Shown one piece after another: positions 35,490 to 44,741 of a stretch of 64,000 nt of DNA. Made by a program: the position numbers and the translations under genes. This DNA is from Peribacillus frigoritolerans. Its GTDB lineage: Bacteria; Bacillota; Bacilli; Bacillales; DSM-1321. Location of the stretch: the NCBI RefSeq assembly GCF_030676415.1, contig NZ_JAUUTW010000014.1, forward strand, positions 1 through 64,000, in the 5' to 3' direction. The stretch's first letter is position 1, and each line of letters begins with the position of its first letter. Below the pieces are notes generated by a model. The model made no database searches, was not told the origin of the DNA, and saw only the letters and a program-made list of their open reading frames with translations.

Positions 35490-35509
35490 GGAAAAATCTT
35501 TTGCAAAAC

Positions 35510-35638
35510 CTATTCAGCCTTTTGCATATGTTTTTTTTCAAGACGTTCCTCAAGTCTTTCCATTTGTTTAACGTCCATCAATAATTCCTTTTTGTTTTCT
35601 TTAATTAATTCTTCAAATGTCCTTTTTCTTTTTTTCAT
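35510..35638 (-). CDS. FbpB-family small basic protein
   Basis: A 42-residue, strongly basic peptide: MKKRKRTFEELIKENKKELL followed by a helical, Lys/Glu-rich second half. It has the pattern of the Fur-regulated small basic proteins (FbpA/FbpB) that act with the FsrA sRNA in iron sparing in B. subtilis. A Fur-box-like sequence lies about 85 bp upstream. A consensus AGGTG-type site precedes the ATG and a terminator follows. Assignment rests on size, basicity and the N-terminal pattern. Confidence 0.65.
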   Translation of the reverse strand: MKKRKRTFEELIKENKKELLMDVKQMERLEERLEKKHMQKAE

Positions 35639-35721
35639 GCTTTTCACCTACTTATTTTTAATATACTATTCAGTATTGCCGAATTAACGTAAAATTATGA
35701 CTATATGGTTTCCATCCCTAT

Positions 35722-35739
35722 AATTGTCATAATTATCAG
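35722..35739 (-). promoter_or_regulatory. Fur-box-like sequence
   Basis: On the minus strand TGATAATTATGACAATTA shares the TGATAAT half-site of the Fur 7-1-7 motif; the second half (ATGACAA for ATTATCA) is imperfect. It precedes the FbpB-like gene. Confidence 0.4.
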
Positions 35740-35861
35740 ATTTTTAACCTGATAAAAATTCCATTTCTCCACTCTATATACTTTAACCCTTTTTTCATGA
35801 ACATTGACCATATTTTTTAAATTTTTTTGATTTTTCCATTAATTTTTGACAACTTTGTTAC

Positions 35862-35896
35862 AATAAAACGGAACCTCATAAAGGTTCCGTTTTATT
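35862..35896 (-). terminator. Intrinsic terminator of yneN
   Basis: A 15-bp hairpin AATAAAACGGAACCT/AGGTTCCGTTTTATT. It is about 195 bp past the yneN stop, separated from it by an inserted repeat; a copy of its core (36071-36089) lies next to the stop codon. Confidence 0.8.
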
Positions 35897-35920
35897 GTAT
35901 TCATATTTCGGAGAAAACCA

Positions 35921-36062
35921 ATTTACCTACAGTTAAAAACCGTTCCCGTTGTTTTCATAAATCCGCTCCCTTTCCGTCGACTGTCTTCCAAGCCTTCTTG
36001 ACGCAAGCGTCTTCGGGGTCTCGACTAGCAGTTTTTCGGCAGGAATGTGGCAAATTTCTTCA
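35921..36062. repeat. Interspersed intergenic repeat, copy B
   Basis: Longer copy of the element at 19141-19277, containing a small inverted repeat (GACGCAAGCGTC, 36000-36011) that copy A lacks in part. It is flanked by 19-bp direct repeats GGAACYTCATAAAGGTTCC (35870-35888 and 36071-36089, 18 of 19 identical) derived from the yneN terminator. Confidence 0.75.
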
Positions 36063-36090
36063 ATACTGATGGAACTTCATAAAGGTTCCC

Positions 36091-36624
36091 CTACTGCATA
36101 CTATTTATATTTCGTTCCATATCTTGTAGTTGCATGGCTGATATTACCTTATTCCTGATAACGCCTTCTTTGTCGATGAAATAAGTTGTTGGTATGCTAA
36201 GAATCTTGTAGCGCTCATTCACTGGATTTTTGGCACTTTGACTGTCCAGCGGAATGGTAAAAGTAATTCCATTATCGTCTACAAAGGATTGTACATCATT
36301 TTCAGGGTCAATATTGACAGCAAGTACGACGACATCATCACCCGCTTGCTGTGTATATTTCTCCATATCCGGCATTTCCTTCTTGCAAGGCGGACACCAC
36401 GTGGCCCAAAAATTCAGCATTACCTTTTTACCCTTATAATCAGATAATTCAACTTGTTTCCCATCCAAAGTTTTCAGGGAGAAATTCGGTGCTTTAGCTC
36501 CAATTTTCAATCCGCCCAAAGCATCTTTTTCGTCATTTTTCTTTGATTCATTATCCATAGCCTGCACGATCGCTACAGTAATAAGTGACAGTAAGGCCAC
36601 CGAAGCAATAATTTTTTTAAGCAT
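36091..36624 (-). CDS. yneN: Membrane-anchored thioredoxin-like protein YneN
   Basis: A 177-residue protein with an N-terminal membrane anchor (residues 3-22), then an AhpC/TSA-type thioredoxin fold. It contains APNFSLKTLDGKQVELSDYK, the redox-active WCPPCKKEMPD and the cis-Pro region LSIPTTYFID. It is expected outside the membrane, reducing or oxidising exported protein thiols, like StoA/ResA. B. subtilis has yneN at the same place, downstream of citB. Confidence 0.88.
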   Translation of the reverse strand: MLKKIIASVALLSLITVAIVQAMDNESKKNDEKDALGGLKIGAKAPNFSLKTLDGKQVELSDYKGKKVMLNFWATWCPPCKKEMPDMEKYTQQAGDDVVVLAVNIDPENDVQSFVDDNGITFTIPLDSQSAKNPVNERYKILSIPTTYFIDKEGVIRNKVISAMQLQDMERNINSMQ

Positions 36625-36775
36625 ACTCGTCCCCCTAGTCCCATTACAATAAAAATATTAGTCCATTTCCAGAAATAGAACAACTTCCCTATTCCATCTT
36701 AACAATAAAAGGACATCCGGAAAAGTGTAATTCCTTTAAATCATATCATGATATCACTTTGATTCATAAACTTGA

Positions 36776-36816
36776 CACAAAAAAAGCGGTAAACCTGACA
36801 AGTAGGTTTACCGCTT
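36776..36816 (-). terminator. Intrinsic terminator of acnA
   Basis: AAGCGGTAAACCT/AGGTTTACCGCTT perfect stem followed by T7 on the minus strand, 15 bp past the acnA stop. Confidence 0.92.
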
Positions 36817-36830
36817 CCTAAAAGCTGAAA

Positions 36831-39542
36831 TTAGCCTTTTAATTTATTACGTAATACCATTTGAAGGATACCACCGTGACGGTAGTAGTCGATTTCGATT
36901 TCGGAATCGAAACGAACAAGTACATCAAATTCTTTTACGTTTCCAGCTTCATCAGTAGCTGTAACTGTTACGATATCACGCGGTTTAACTGTTTCGTCGA
37001 TTTTAACTGCGATCGCTTCTTTACCAGTTAATCCAAGCGTTTCAGCGTTTTCGCCTTCTTTGAATTGAAGTGGAAGAACACCCATTAATGCAAGGTTAGA
37101 ACGGTGAATACGTTCAAAGCTTTCAGCGATGACTGTTTTGATGCCAAGAAGGTTAGTACCTTTCGCAGCCCAGTCACGAGAGCTTCCCATACCATAGTCT
37201 TTACCAGCGATGACTGCAAGACCTGTTCCATCAGCTTTGTATTTCATACAAGCATCATAGATAGCCATTACATCGCCTGTAGGCCAGTAAGTTGTGTATC
37301 CACCTTCTGTACCTGGAGCAACTTGGTTACGGATACGGATGTTTGCGAACGTTCCGCGCATCATCGCTTCATGGTTACCACGACGAGAACCATAAGAGTT
37401 AAAGTCACGCGGTTTCACACCGTTTTCACGAAGGTAGATACCAGCTGGTGTATCTTTACCGATTGCACCTGCAGGAGAAATGTGGTCAGTTGTAACTGAG
37501 TCACCGAATTTACCAACTACACGCAAGCCCGAAAGTGGGTTAACTGAACCAGGTTCTGGTGATAATCCTTCAAAGAATGGAGGATTTTGAATGTATGTTG
37601 ATTTAGAATCGAAAGCATAAATCGCTTCGTTGCTAGTTTGGATTTCGTTCCAACGTTTGTTATCGTTGAATACCGTTTCGTATTCTTTACGGAATAACTC
37701 AGGTGTAACCGTTGCTTTAACAGCAGCGTTAACTTCTTCTTGTGATGGCCAGATATCAGCAAGATATACATCGTTACCATCTTTGTCTTTACCAAGTGAA
37801 TCGTTGTTTAGGTCAAAGTCCACAGTTCCAGCAAGAGCATAAGCTACAACCAAAGTAGGTGAAGCAAGGTAGTTTGCTTTCACAAGTGGGTGAATACGCC
37901 CTTCAAAGTTACGGTTACCCGAAAGTACTGATGTTACCAGTAGATCTGCTTCAGCAACAGCTGCTTCGATTTCGTCAGCCAATGGACCTGAGTTACCGAT
38001 ACATGTAGTACAACCGTATCCAACTACGTTGAATCCTAATTGGTCAAGGTATGGTTGAAGGCCAGCATCACGAAGGTAACCAGTAACAACTTTAGAACCT
38101 GGTGCCAAAGATGTTTTTACATAATCTGGAACAGTCAAGCCTTTTTCAACTGCTTTTTTAGCAATTAGACCCGCTCCAAGCATTACATATGGGTTAGAAG
38201 TGTTCGTACAGCTTGTGATTGCAGCAATTGCAATCGCACCTGTTTTCATTACCGTTTCTTTACCATCGGCAAATTTAACAGTTACTTCTTTATCCAATTC
38301 AGAATTATCCATGCCAAAACCTTGGTTGCCCATAGGTGCGTTGATAGCCTCATGGAAAGATTTTTTCATTTGAGAAAGTGGAATCAAATCTTGCGGGCGT
38401 TTAGGGCCTGAAAGGTTTGGTTCAATTGCTGAAAGGTCGATTTCCACAACATCATTGTATGCTGGATCTTCGTTTTCAGGAGAGTAGAACAATCCATTTT
38501 CTTTGCAGTATGATTCAACCACTTTAATTTGTTTTTCATCACGGCCTGTTAAGCGCATGTAATCGATCGCTTCTGCATCAACAGGGAAGAAACCAACTGT
38601 TGCACCGTATTCAGGAGCCATGTTAGCGATTGTTGCACGGTCAGCAAGTGGAAGGTATCCTACTCCTGGGCCGTAGAACTCGACAAATTTACCAACTACG
38701 CCGTGTGCACGAAGAACTTGTGTTACTTTCAATGCAAGGTCAGTAGCTGTTGTACCTTTAGGAAGTTGGCCAGTCAGTTTAACACCGACCACTTTTGGAA
38801 CTGGGAAGTAAGAAGGCTGTCCAAGCATGCCTGCTTCTGCTTCGATACCGCCGACACCCCAACCAAGAACACCAATACCGTTGATCATTGTAGTATGTGA
38901 ATCTGTACCGAAAACAGAATCCGGGAATACTTCGAAGTCGCCGTTTGGAGTTTCAACAGCATGAACTACGTTCGCAAGGTACTCTAGGTTAACTTGGTGA
39001 ACGATACCAGTTGCCGGTGGAACTGCACGATAGTTGTTGAATGATTTTTGAGCCCAGCTTAGGAACTGGTAACGCTCTGCATTACGTTCGAATTCAAGAT
39101 CCATATTGGCATCAAGGGAATCCATTGTACCAGCTTTATCAACTTGTACAGAGTGGTCAATTACAAGGTCAACCGGGATTTCCGGGTTGATTTTGTCAGG
39201 ATCTCCACCAAGTGCTGCGAATGCATTACGTAAAGAAGCTAAATCAACAACAACTGGAACACCAGTGAAATCTTGTAGGATTACACGAGAAGGCTTGAAC
39301 GGAACATCTATATCTTGTTGCTCGCTTGTTCCCCATTTAGCAAGGTTCGCAACGTGTTCTTTTGTGATTACTCTTCCGTCTACTTGGCGAAGTACCGCTT
39401 CAAGTAATACTTTAATGGAATATGGAAGGCGTGATACTTTGCCATCCCCTGCTTTTTCAATAGCGTCTAGGCTGTAGTAGTTGTAGCGTTCCCCTTCAAT
39501 TTCAAAGGACTTACGCGCTTGGTATACGTCATTTTTCGTCAT
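36831..39542 (-). CDS. acnA: Aconitate hydratase
   Basis: TCA-cycle aconitase of 903 residues (B. subtilis citB). It isomerises citrate to isocitrate and, without its Fe-S cluster, binds mRNA. The cluster ligands are in [11 protein letters not shown] and the [12 protein letters not shown] block; [26 protein letters not shown] spans the conserved active-site region (cited here as FGTDSHTTM and [12 protein letters not shown]). GGGGGTAATATTC precedes the ATG. Codon use is highly biased, consistent with strong expression. Confidence 0.97.
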   Translation of the reverse strand: MTKNDVYQARKSFEIEGERYNYYSLDAIEKAGDGKVSRLPYSIKVLLEAVLRQVDGRVITKEHVANLAKWGTSEQQDIDVPFKPSRVILQDFTGVPVVVDLASLRNAFAALGGDPDKINPEIPVDLVIDHSVQVDKAGTMDSLDANMDLEFERNAERYQFLSWAQKSFNNYRAVPPATGIVHQVNLEYLANVVHAVETPNGDFEVFPDSVFGTDSHTTMINGIGVLGWGVGGIEAEAGMLGQPSYFPVPKVVGVKLTGQLPKGTTATDLALKVTQVLRAHGVVGKFVEFYGPGVGYLPLADRATIANMAPEYGATVGFFPVDAEAIDYMRLTGRDEKQIKVVESYCKENGLFYSPENEDPAYNDVVEIDLSAIEPNLSGPKRPQDLIPLSQMKKSFHEAINAPMGNQGFGMDNSELDKEVTVKFADGKETVMKTGAIAIAAITSCTNTSNPYVMLGAGLIAKKAVEKGLTVPDYVKTSLAPGSKVVTGYLRDAGLQPYLDQLGFNVVGYGCTTCIGNSGPLADEIEAAVAEADLLVTSVLSGNRNFEGRIHPLVKANYLASPTLVVAYALAGTVDFDLNNDSLGKDKDGNDVYLADIWPSQEEVNAAVKATVTPELFRKEYETVFNDNKRWNEIQTSNEAIYAFDSKSTYIQNPPFFEGLSPEPGSVNPLSGLRVVGKFGDSVTTDHISPAGAIGKDTPAGIYLRENGVKPRDFNSYGSRRGNHEAMMRGTFANIRIRNQVAPGTEGGYTTYWPTGDVMAIYDACMKYKADGTGLAVIAGKDYGMGSSRDWAAKGTNLLGIKTVIAESFERIHRSNLALMGVLPLQFKEGENAETLGLTGKEAIAVKIDETVKPRDIVTVTATDEAGNVKEFDVLVRFDSEIEIDYYRHGGILQMVLRNKLKG

Positions 39543-39699
39543 GAATATTACCCCCTATTAAACTGTCAGAACTTATTCTGCACATAAAAGTAAAACCTGG
39601 TTCACTGAAACCATGTTTACCATAAATATAAGTAAAAAAGTTAGTTTGTCGAATTTTCTCTCTCTTCTCCCACCCTAACTCTTCCTTCAACTTAATACT

Positions 39700-39739
39700 A
39701 ATATAGAAATGAGTATAAGTAAATAACAAGAAAGTTATT
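39700..39739 (-). promoter_or_regulatory. acnA promoter with dyad overlapping the -35
   Basis: On the minus strand TTGTTA (39724-39729) and TATATT (39700-39705) are spaced by 18 bp. A 6-6-6 dyad AATAAC-N6-GTTATT (39722-39739) overlaps the -35. The ATAA/TTAT arms resemble CcpC sites known to control B. subtilis citB and citZ. CcpC assignment is inference. Confidence 0.45.
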
Positions 39740-39928
39740 GTTTTTGATAAGTTTCTCTTATAGAAAAAAATCCCCCACATATTAAAGTTCATTTAGGAAG
39801 CCTTGCTGATAGGCATTTTATTGAAAATACCCCCATTTTGTGGCCTGATAAATTATTCCAGCAAAACATATTAGTACTTCATACATAATCATTCGACATT
39901 ATCGCATTCTATGGGTGGAGGTGTCGAA

Positions 39929-40081
39929 ATGACAAAACAAAAGGCAAATCATGTTATACCTGGTATGAATGCTGCAAAAGCGCAAGGTAATGGAGCCGGA
40001 TACAATGATGAACTGGGAAATGAACCGCCATTATCTGAAATGCAAAGGCAAAATAATAAAAAAAGAAAGAAAAACCAATGA
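39929..40081 (+). CDS. sspO: Small acid-soluble spore protein SspO
   Basis: A 50-residue basic protein reading [20 protein letters not shown] and ending in [10 protein letters not shown], closely matching SspO (CotK). GGTGGAGGTG precedes the ATG. It is divergent from acnA and followed by sspP 540 bp further on, the B. subtilis arrangement with extra DNA inserted between them. Expected to be made in the forespore. Confidence 0.93.
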   Translation: MTKQKANHVIPGMNAAKAQGNGAGYNDELGNEPPLSEMQRQNNKKRKKNQ

Positions 40082-40110
40082 TTTCCCTCATTTCTAGGCT
40101 TTAAATAGGA

Positions 40111-40156
40111 TAGGCTTTTTGAAATGGCAATTGTATTGCATTTTTCAAAAAGCCTA
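40111..40156 (+). terminator. Probable terminator hairpin after sspO
   Basis: A 14-bp stem TAGGCTTTTTGAAA/TTTCAAAAAGCCTA, 29 bp past the sspO stop. No long T-run follows, so efficiency is uncertain. Confidence 0.6.
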
Positions 40157-40178
40157 TTCCATTCTAAAATCAGGAAAC

Positions 40179-40230
40179 GCACAAGTAAAACGCGCAAAAC
40201 TCACGAGTAAGGCGCATGAGCTCACGACGA
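40179..40230 (+). repeat. 21-bp-period TCACGAGTA array (locus 2, short)
   Basis: Three units: GCACAAGTA at 40179, TCACGAGTA at 40201 and TCACGACGA at 40222, spaced 22 and 21 bp. It lies in the convergent gap between sspO and the hypothetical gene at 40244. Confidence 0.65.
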
Positions 40231-40243
40231 TAGAACCTGTCAC

Positions 40244-40507
40244 TCAATAGTCCTCTGAATTGACCTCATTGACGATTGCCTGAATATCCTGTTCGAATTT
40301 TTTCAATTGTTCTTTCTGATGTTCGGAAGCGGTGATTAAAGCAGATTGTATTTGCTGATAGGCCTCGTTCACTTCCTGCTTCACATGTTTCAATTCCGTT
40401 CCGTAATTCGGTGCGTTCTTTTCAATGGATGAGTATACATCAAATACCTGTTGATAACTTTGCTGGGCTTCCTGGAAAGTCCTTCGCTTATCTTGTTTAT
40501 CCTGCAT
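40244..40507 (-). CDS. Hypothetical coiled-coil protein
   Basis: An 87-residue, Gln/Glu/Lys-rich protein predicted to be almost entirely helical (RRTFQEAQQSYQQVFDVYSS, then KHVKQEVNEAYQQIQSALI). I do not recognise the family. A GGAGCTGAACCCAA site precedes the ATG. It lies between sspO and sspP, an interval empty in B. subtilis, and reads against both. The composition resembles small cytoplasmic or spore-associated coiled-coil proteins; no function is proposed. Confidence 0.6.
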   Translation of the reverse strand: MQDKQDKRRTFQEAQQSYQQVFDVYSSIEKNAPNYGTELKHVKQEVNEAYQQIQSALITASEHQKEQLKKFEQDIQAIVNEVNSEDY

Positions 40508-40621
40508 TTGGGTTCAGCTCCTTAATTAGTGTCCATCCATAGCATGTACGAGGTTTGCAAATATATGTATGTGAATAAAATTTCACGGACTGATTATCTT
40601 AAGAGATAGGAGGGATCGCAC

Positions 40622-40765
40622 ATGAACAAAAATGATGGTAAAGATATTCGAAAAAATGCTCCTAAAGGAAATAACCCAGGTCAACCTGCACCGTTAAGCG
40701 GTTCTCATAAGGTGAAAAACAGACAGCACTCCCGTCAGAAGCATAATAGCAGTCATGATATGTAG
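40622..40765 (+). CDS. sspP: Small acid-soluble spore protein SspP
   Basis: A 47-residue protein reading [20 protein letters not shown] with [19 protein letters not shown] near the C-terminus, matching SspP (CotL). TAGGAGGGATCGCAC precedes the ATG. A strong terminator follows at 40790-40830. Product expected in the spore core. Confidence 0.93.
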   Translation: MNKNDGKDIRKNAPKGNNPGQPAPLSGSHKVKNRQHSRQKHNSSHDM

Positions 40766-40789
40766 GCTGCTTATATAATCGTTCCATAA

Positions 40790-40830
40790 CAAAGCGGTGC
40801 CGCCCTGAAAAGGCAGACACCGCTTTCGTT
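40790..40830 (+). terminator. Intrinsic terminator of sspP
   Basis: AAAGCGGTG/CACCGCTTT stem with internal pairing, followed by CGTTTTAT. Confidence 0.82.
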
Positions 40831-40960
40831 TTATATTTGTGAAGCAAATAAGTCACATGAAGAATGTTCGATACCTTCCTATTATATGGGCATCTTTTTT
40901 GGCACCTCTTTATCGGGTTTAAACGTTTCAAGTCCGTGCCATTCCATTTTTCCATACAAT

Positions 40961-41980
40961 TCAGCCAAAATAACGATGATATAACGTTTTTGCTTCCGCA
41001 ATATCTTTTGTTCCATGAATCAACGCCCGCCCATCTTTAAAAACGACCAACCGATGGGTTCCGATAGTAAATGAAAGTAAATAAGGATTCCTAACAACCT
41101 TACCACCTTGTGCAAGAAGATTGTTTTCGAGTTCCGCTAAGTCTCTATCAAGAGTCCACGCCGGCCGAATCTGGACAGAATCCCTTCCGCATAAAACGGC
41201 TGTCTTTGTTCGATTAGAATAGGAGAGGTGGGGATACGTTCGATTTGACCCACATGACAAACAAGTATCTTTTTTTAATTGAGCTACATTTATAGATGAA
41301 TGTTCATTTTTCCAAAGATCAAATGAAACGATTTTGTTTCTTAGTGACTCATAATCCTCTACAAGGATCTTTAATGCTTCCGTCATTTGATGGGCAACGA
41401 CCGTTTGAACAGCAGGGCTGATGATTCCTGCCGTATCACATGTCAGTCCTCCCATTGGAACCGTTTCAAGCAAACAATTCAAACATGGGGTCACCCCTGG
41501 AATCACCGTGAAACTTATCCCATAACTCCCAACACAGGCCCCGTAAATCCAGGGTATTTTATATTTTTGCGCAGTATCATTAATAAGCATCCTGGTATCG
41601 AAGTTATCAGTGGCATCCAATATTAAATCCACGCCTTCAACAAGCTTCGCCAGTTCATCAACCGAAACATCCGCCACATGCGATTCTACGATAACGTCCG
41701 AATTCAGCGCATTCAAACGATTCTTAGCTGCCACTGCTTTCGGTATTCTTTTTAGTGCATCTTCTTCACAATAAAGCTGTTGTCTTTGAAGGTTGCTCCA
41801 CTCTACATAATCTCTATCCACAATGGTGAGTTTCCCAATTCCTGCTCGTACAAGGCCTTCCGCACTTCCCGTACCGAGAGCACCCGCTCCAATCACCAAA
41901 ACGTGTTTTTTGCGAATTTTCAATTGCCCTTCTTCCCCTATAGGGCCAAAAAGTTCTTGACGTGAATACCGTTCATTCAT
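40961..41980 (-). CDS. thiF: Thiazole biosynthesis adenylyltransferase ThiF
   Basis: E1-like enzyme of 339 residues that adenylates the C-terminal Gly-Gly of ThiS. The nucleotide motif is [21 protein letters not shown], then [13 protein letters not shown] and [25 protein letters not shown] carries the conserved Cys and CLSCG is one of the paired Cys motifs. It overlaps thiG by 4 bp. Last recognisable gene of the TPP-riboswitch operon. Confidence 0.93.
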   Translation of the reverse strand: MNERYSRQELFGPIGEEGQLKIRKKHVLVIGAGALGTGSAEGLVRAGIGKLTIVDRDYVEWSNLQRQQLYCEEDALKRIPKAVAAKNRLNALNSDVIVESHVADVSVDELAKLVEGVDLILDATDNFDTRMLINDTAQKYKIPWIYGACVGSYGISFTVIPGVTPCLNCLLETVPMGGLTCDTAGIISPAVQTVVAHQMTEALKILVEDYESLRNKIVSFDLWKNEHSSINVAQLKKDTCLSCGSNRTYPHLSYSNRTKTAVLCGRDSVQIRPAWTLDRDLAELENNLLAQGGKVVRNPYLLSFTIGTHRLVVFKDGRALIHGTKDIAEAKTLYHRYFG

Positions 41981-42744
41981 CCAATGCTCAATCCTTCAAC
42001 TGGGCTGCTTGCTATCGCGTAATCATTTTTTTCGATTCTTCCTGCTTCATACCCTAGTCGACCTGCCTCAATGGCAAGTTTCATTGCTTTCGCCATTTTG
42101 ACGGGGTCTTTTGCTCCGGAAACAGCAGTGTTAAGCAATACGCCATCCGCCCCTAATTCCATGGCGATTGCCGCATCAGAGGGCGTTCCAATCCCTGCAT
42201 CAACAATTACTGGAACCTCTGATTGTTCCATGATGAATCGTAGGTTCAGTGGGTTTATAATGCCTTGACCAGAGCCAATTGGTGAAGCTCCAGGCATGAT
42301 TGCATGGCACCCCACTTCTTCCAGGCGTTTTGCGAGCAACACATCATCCGAAGTATAGGGTAAAACGGTGAATCCCAGTTTCACTAATTCCTCAGCAGCT
42401 TTTAAGGTTTCAATCGGATCAGGCAGCAGTGTTTTTTGACAGCCGATGACTTCTACCTTAATCATGTCACATAAGCCAGATGCCTTTGCAAGATGGGCTA
42501 TGCGCACTGCTTCTTTGGCTGTTTTAGCTCCTGCTGTATTGGGAAGGAGTGTGTATTTTTTCAAATCAAGCTTTTCTAAAAAATTGGGCTGACTGGCTTC
42601 AAAAATGTTCATTCTCCGGACCGCAAATGTTAATATTTCCGTCTCCGAAACCTCCACTGATTCCTTTTGAACATCGAAGTTTGGATATTTTCCAGTACCT
42701 AATAATAATCTTGAAGAAAATTCATAAGAACCAATCTTTAACAT
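41977..42744 (-). CDS. thiG: Thiazole synthase ThiG
   Basis: TIM-barrel enzyme of 255 residues that builds thiazole phosphate from DXP, dehydroglycine and the ThiS thiocarboxylate. The N-terminus [14 protein letters not shown], the Schiff-base Lys region DMIKVEVIG, and [30 protein letters not shown] (quoted in part: [14 protein letters not shown]) are all typical. It lies between thiS and thiF. Confidence 0.96.
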   Translation of the reverse strand: MLKIGSYEFSSRLLLGTGKYPNFDVQKESVEVSETEILTFAVRRMNIFEASQPNFLEKLDLKKYTLLPNTAGAKTAKEAVRIAHLAKASGLCDMIKVEVIGCQKTLLPDPIETLKAAEELVKLGFTVLPYTSDDVLLAKRLEEVGCHAIMPGASPIGSGQGIINPLNLRFIMEQSEVPVIVDAGIGTPSDAAIAMELGADGVLLNTAVSGAKDPVKMAKAMKLAIEAGRLGYEAGRIEKNDYAIASSPVEGLSIG

Positions 42745-42745
42745 A

Positions 42746-42949
42746 TCATCCGCCTCCTACAAAATGTACAATCTCTACCTTGTCTCCATTTGACAAAAGT
42801 GTTTCACTTAGACTTTCTTTTGCTAATATTTCATCATTCAATTCAACAATCACTACTTTTTGATGTAAATTAAAGTGTTGCAACAGCCCTGTAACTGTTG
42901 ATTCATCAGCAGGAATCCGTATTTTTTCCCCATTAATAATCAATTCCAA
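42746..42949 (-). CDS. thiS: Sulfur carrier protein ThiS
   Basis: A 67-residue ubiquitin-fold protein ending in EIVHFVGGG, whose terminal Gly carries the sulfur as a thiocarboxylate. The longest frame starts at 43012 inside thiO, but GGAGGTG places the start at a TTG at 42949 ([12 protein letters not shown]), in line with homologue length and 14 bp after the thiO stop. Confidence 0.92.
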   Translation of the reverse strand: MELIINGEKIRIPADESTVTGLLQHFNLHQKVVIVELNDEILAKESLSETLLSNGDKVEIVHFVGGG

Positions 42950-42963
42950 TTCATCCACCTCCA

Positions 42964-44088
42964 TTAAGAAAAAAGGGTCTGTTTCGAACGATCCAATCGA
43001 AAGGCGGACCATTCGGGATTTGTCTTCCTTTCTAAAATATCAGCTATAAGTACACCTGTAATTGGAGAAAGCAGGATGCCATTCCTGTAGTGCCCCGTTG
43101 CAATGAAAAGTCCTTTGCATGCTGGATGTTCACCAAAGTACGGCAAGCCATCCCCAGTTTGGGGGCGTATACCTGCCCATGTCTTTTCCAATTCGGCTCC
43201 TTTAATCGCCGGAAGCAATTGCGTTGCCTTTTCTATTAACGTAGATATCCCGTCAAGACTTACCTTTTGATCGAAAGTGTTGGCTTTAACCGTTGCCCCG
43301 ACAATGATTCTTCCGCCAACTTTGGGCACAAGATAGCAGCCATGTGAGAAGATTGTCTTTTCAAGCAATGGACGCTCGGTCAAGACGGAAAAGCACTCTC
43401 CCTTTACTGGATAACTGTCGAGTCTCATCCCTGATTTTTCAAGGAGGAAAGCACTCCAAGCCCCACCGGCTACGATGACATTTTCACTTGAAAATCCACC
43501 TATGTTCGTAACCACTCCCGTTACACATCCGTTTTCCGTAACTAAATCGGAGACATGAACAAATTCCTTTATATCTACACCAAGGGCGGCTGCAGATTCA
43601 GTAAAAGCGAGCGACAGCCTAGTGGCTGAAACTTGTCCATCCTTCGGAATGAACATGGCTCCCTTAATCTCATCCGATAGAAGCGGTTCCGTTTTCCTCA
43701 TTTCGGCAGTCGATAGCCATTCAGCCTCAAGTCCCGCATCTTGCTGGCCTCTGATCATGTTCTTCAACTCGGCTACCTGATCATTCGTTAGCGCCACCTT
43801 AAACATGCCCTTGTTCACTAATTCGATGTCTATTCCACTTATGTCTTTTAATTCTTCCGACAGTGCAGGAAACATCCCCCTGCTTCGGCTTGCCAATGTA
43901 AAAAGCGGGTTATCAGCATCTAACTCGGCTTGTGCCCCTAACATCCCGGCTGCAGCACTGGATGCTTTACTGGCAAGTCTATCTTTTTCCAATAAAAGGA
44001 CCTTTTTACCTCGTTTGGCTAATTGAAAAGCAATGGATCCACCTATTACTCCTCCCCCAACAATGATTGCATCATATATGGAATTCAT
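42964..44088 (-). CDS. thiO: Glycine oxidase ThiO
   Basis: FAD-dependent oxidase of 374 residues that makes dehydroglycine for thiazole synthesis. The Rossmann motif is AIIVGGGVIGGSIAFQLAKR, and C-terminal GIRPQTGDGLPYFG and ATGHYRNGILL are typical of ThiO. AAAGGAGACATAAG before the ATG at 44088 sets the start; the longer frame from 44193 runs into tenI. Confidence 0.93.
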   Translation of the reverse strand: MNSIYDAIIVGGGVIGGSIAFQLAKRGKKVLLLEKDRLASKASSAAAGMLGAQAELDADNPLFTLASRSRGMFPALSEELKDISGIDIELVNKGMFKVALTNDQVAELKNMIRGQQDAGLEAEWLSTAEMRKTEPLLSDEIKGAMFIPKDGQVSATRLSLAFTESAAALGVDIKEFVHVSDLVTENGCVTGVVTNIGGFSSENVIVAGGAWSAFLLEKSGMRLDSYPVKGECFSVLTERPLLEKTIFSHGCYLVPKVGGRIIVGATVKANTFDQKVSLDGISTLIEKATQLLPAIKGAELEKTWAGIRPQTGDGLPYFGEHPACKGLFIATGHYRNGILLSPITGVLIADILERKTNPEWSAFRLDRSKQTLFS

Positions 44089-44089
44089 C

Positions 44090-44701
44090 TTATGTCTCCT
44101 TTCCCAAAGACTTCGAATATTCTTTAACGGCTCTAATCGGATTTTCAGCTTCAAGCACACCTGACATGACGGCAATTCCCCGTACCCCCGCATCCAGCAC
44201 GACTTGGCAATTGAAAGGTGTTATTCCGCCTATCGCAATAATCGGAAGATTGACATTTCTTGTGATTGCATGAAGCTCCTCAACTCCCTTAGGAGGAAGG
44301 CCGATTTTTGAATCCGTTTCAAAAACATGTCCATAAATCGCGGAATTGGCCCCTTTGCTGAATGCGGCTTTCGCTTCATCCATGGAATGGATCGAACAGC
44401 CAACATTCATCCCTGGAAAAGCTCCTTTTACGACTCCCGCATCTAAACTATGAAACGCCAATTGCACACCAAATACTTTGTGTACCCAGGCTACATCCAC
44501 CCGGTCATTAATGATGATCTTAGAAAGCGGAATCTTTTTATCATGTAATAGGGTCACTGCTCGATAGAGTTCCGATGCACTCATATGCTTTTCCCTTAGA
44601 TAAAAGAAATCAACATGTTCCTGAATGTTTGAAGCGATTTCCACAAACTTTTCAATTGGCTGTTTCCCAGTAGAAATAATATGCAATTCATGTGCATTCA
44701 T
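44090..44701 (-). CDS. tenI: Thiazole tautomerase TenI
   Basis: ThiE-like TIM-barrel protein of 203 residues that aromatises the ThiG product. The phosphate-binding Gly-rich loops IIAIGGITPFN and GVRGIAVMSGVL are present. HSLDAGVVK and the fold match TenI more than ThiE, since key thiamine phosphate synthase residues are missing; this is a judgement from pattern. It is 1 bp from thiO. Confidence 0.87.
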   Translation of the reverse strand: MNAHELHIISTGKQPIEKFVEIASNIQEHVDFFYLREKHMSASELYRAVTLLHDKKIPLSKIIINDRVDVAWVHKVFGVQLAFHSLDAGVVKGAFPGMNVGCSIHSMDEAKAAFSKGANSAIYGHVFETDSKIGLPPKGVEELHAITRNVNLPIIAIGGITPFNCQVVLDAGVRGIAVMSGVLEAENPIRAVKEYSKSLGKET

Positions 44702-44741
44702 ACTAAGAACCCCTAACTAGTAAAGTTACAATCTCATAAAA

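Noticed and set aside
40662-40955. Minus-strand 97-codon frame opposite sspP
   Set aside because: It overlaps the well-supported sspP gene and its terminator, and has no family features.
40882-40970. Tiny minus-strand frame after thiF ending in ETFKPDKEVPKKMPI
   Set aside because: The composition looks protein-like, but no convincing ribosome binding site or start was found and I do not recognise it. It could be a relic; not listed as a gene.
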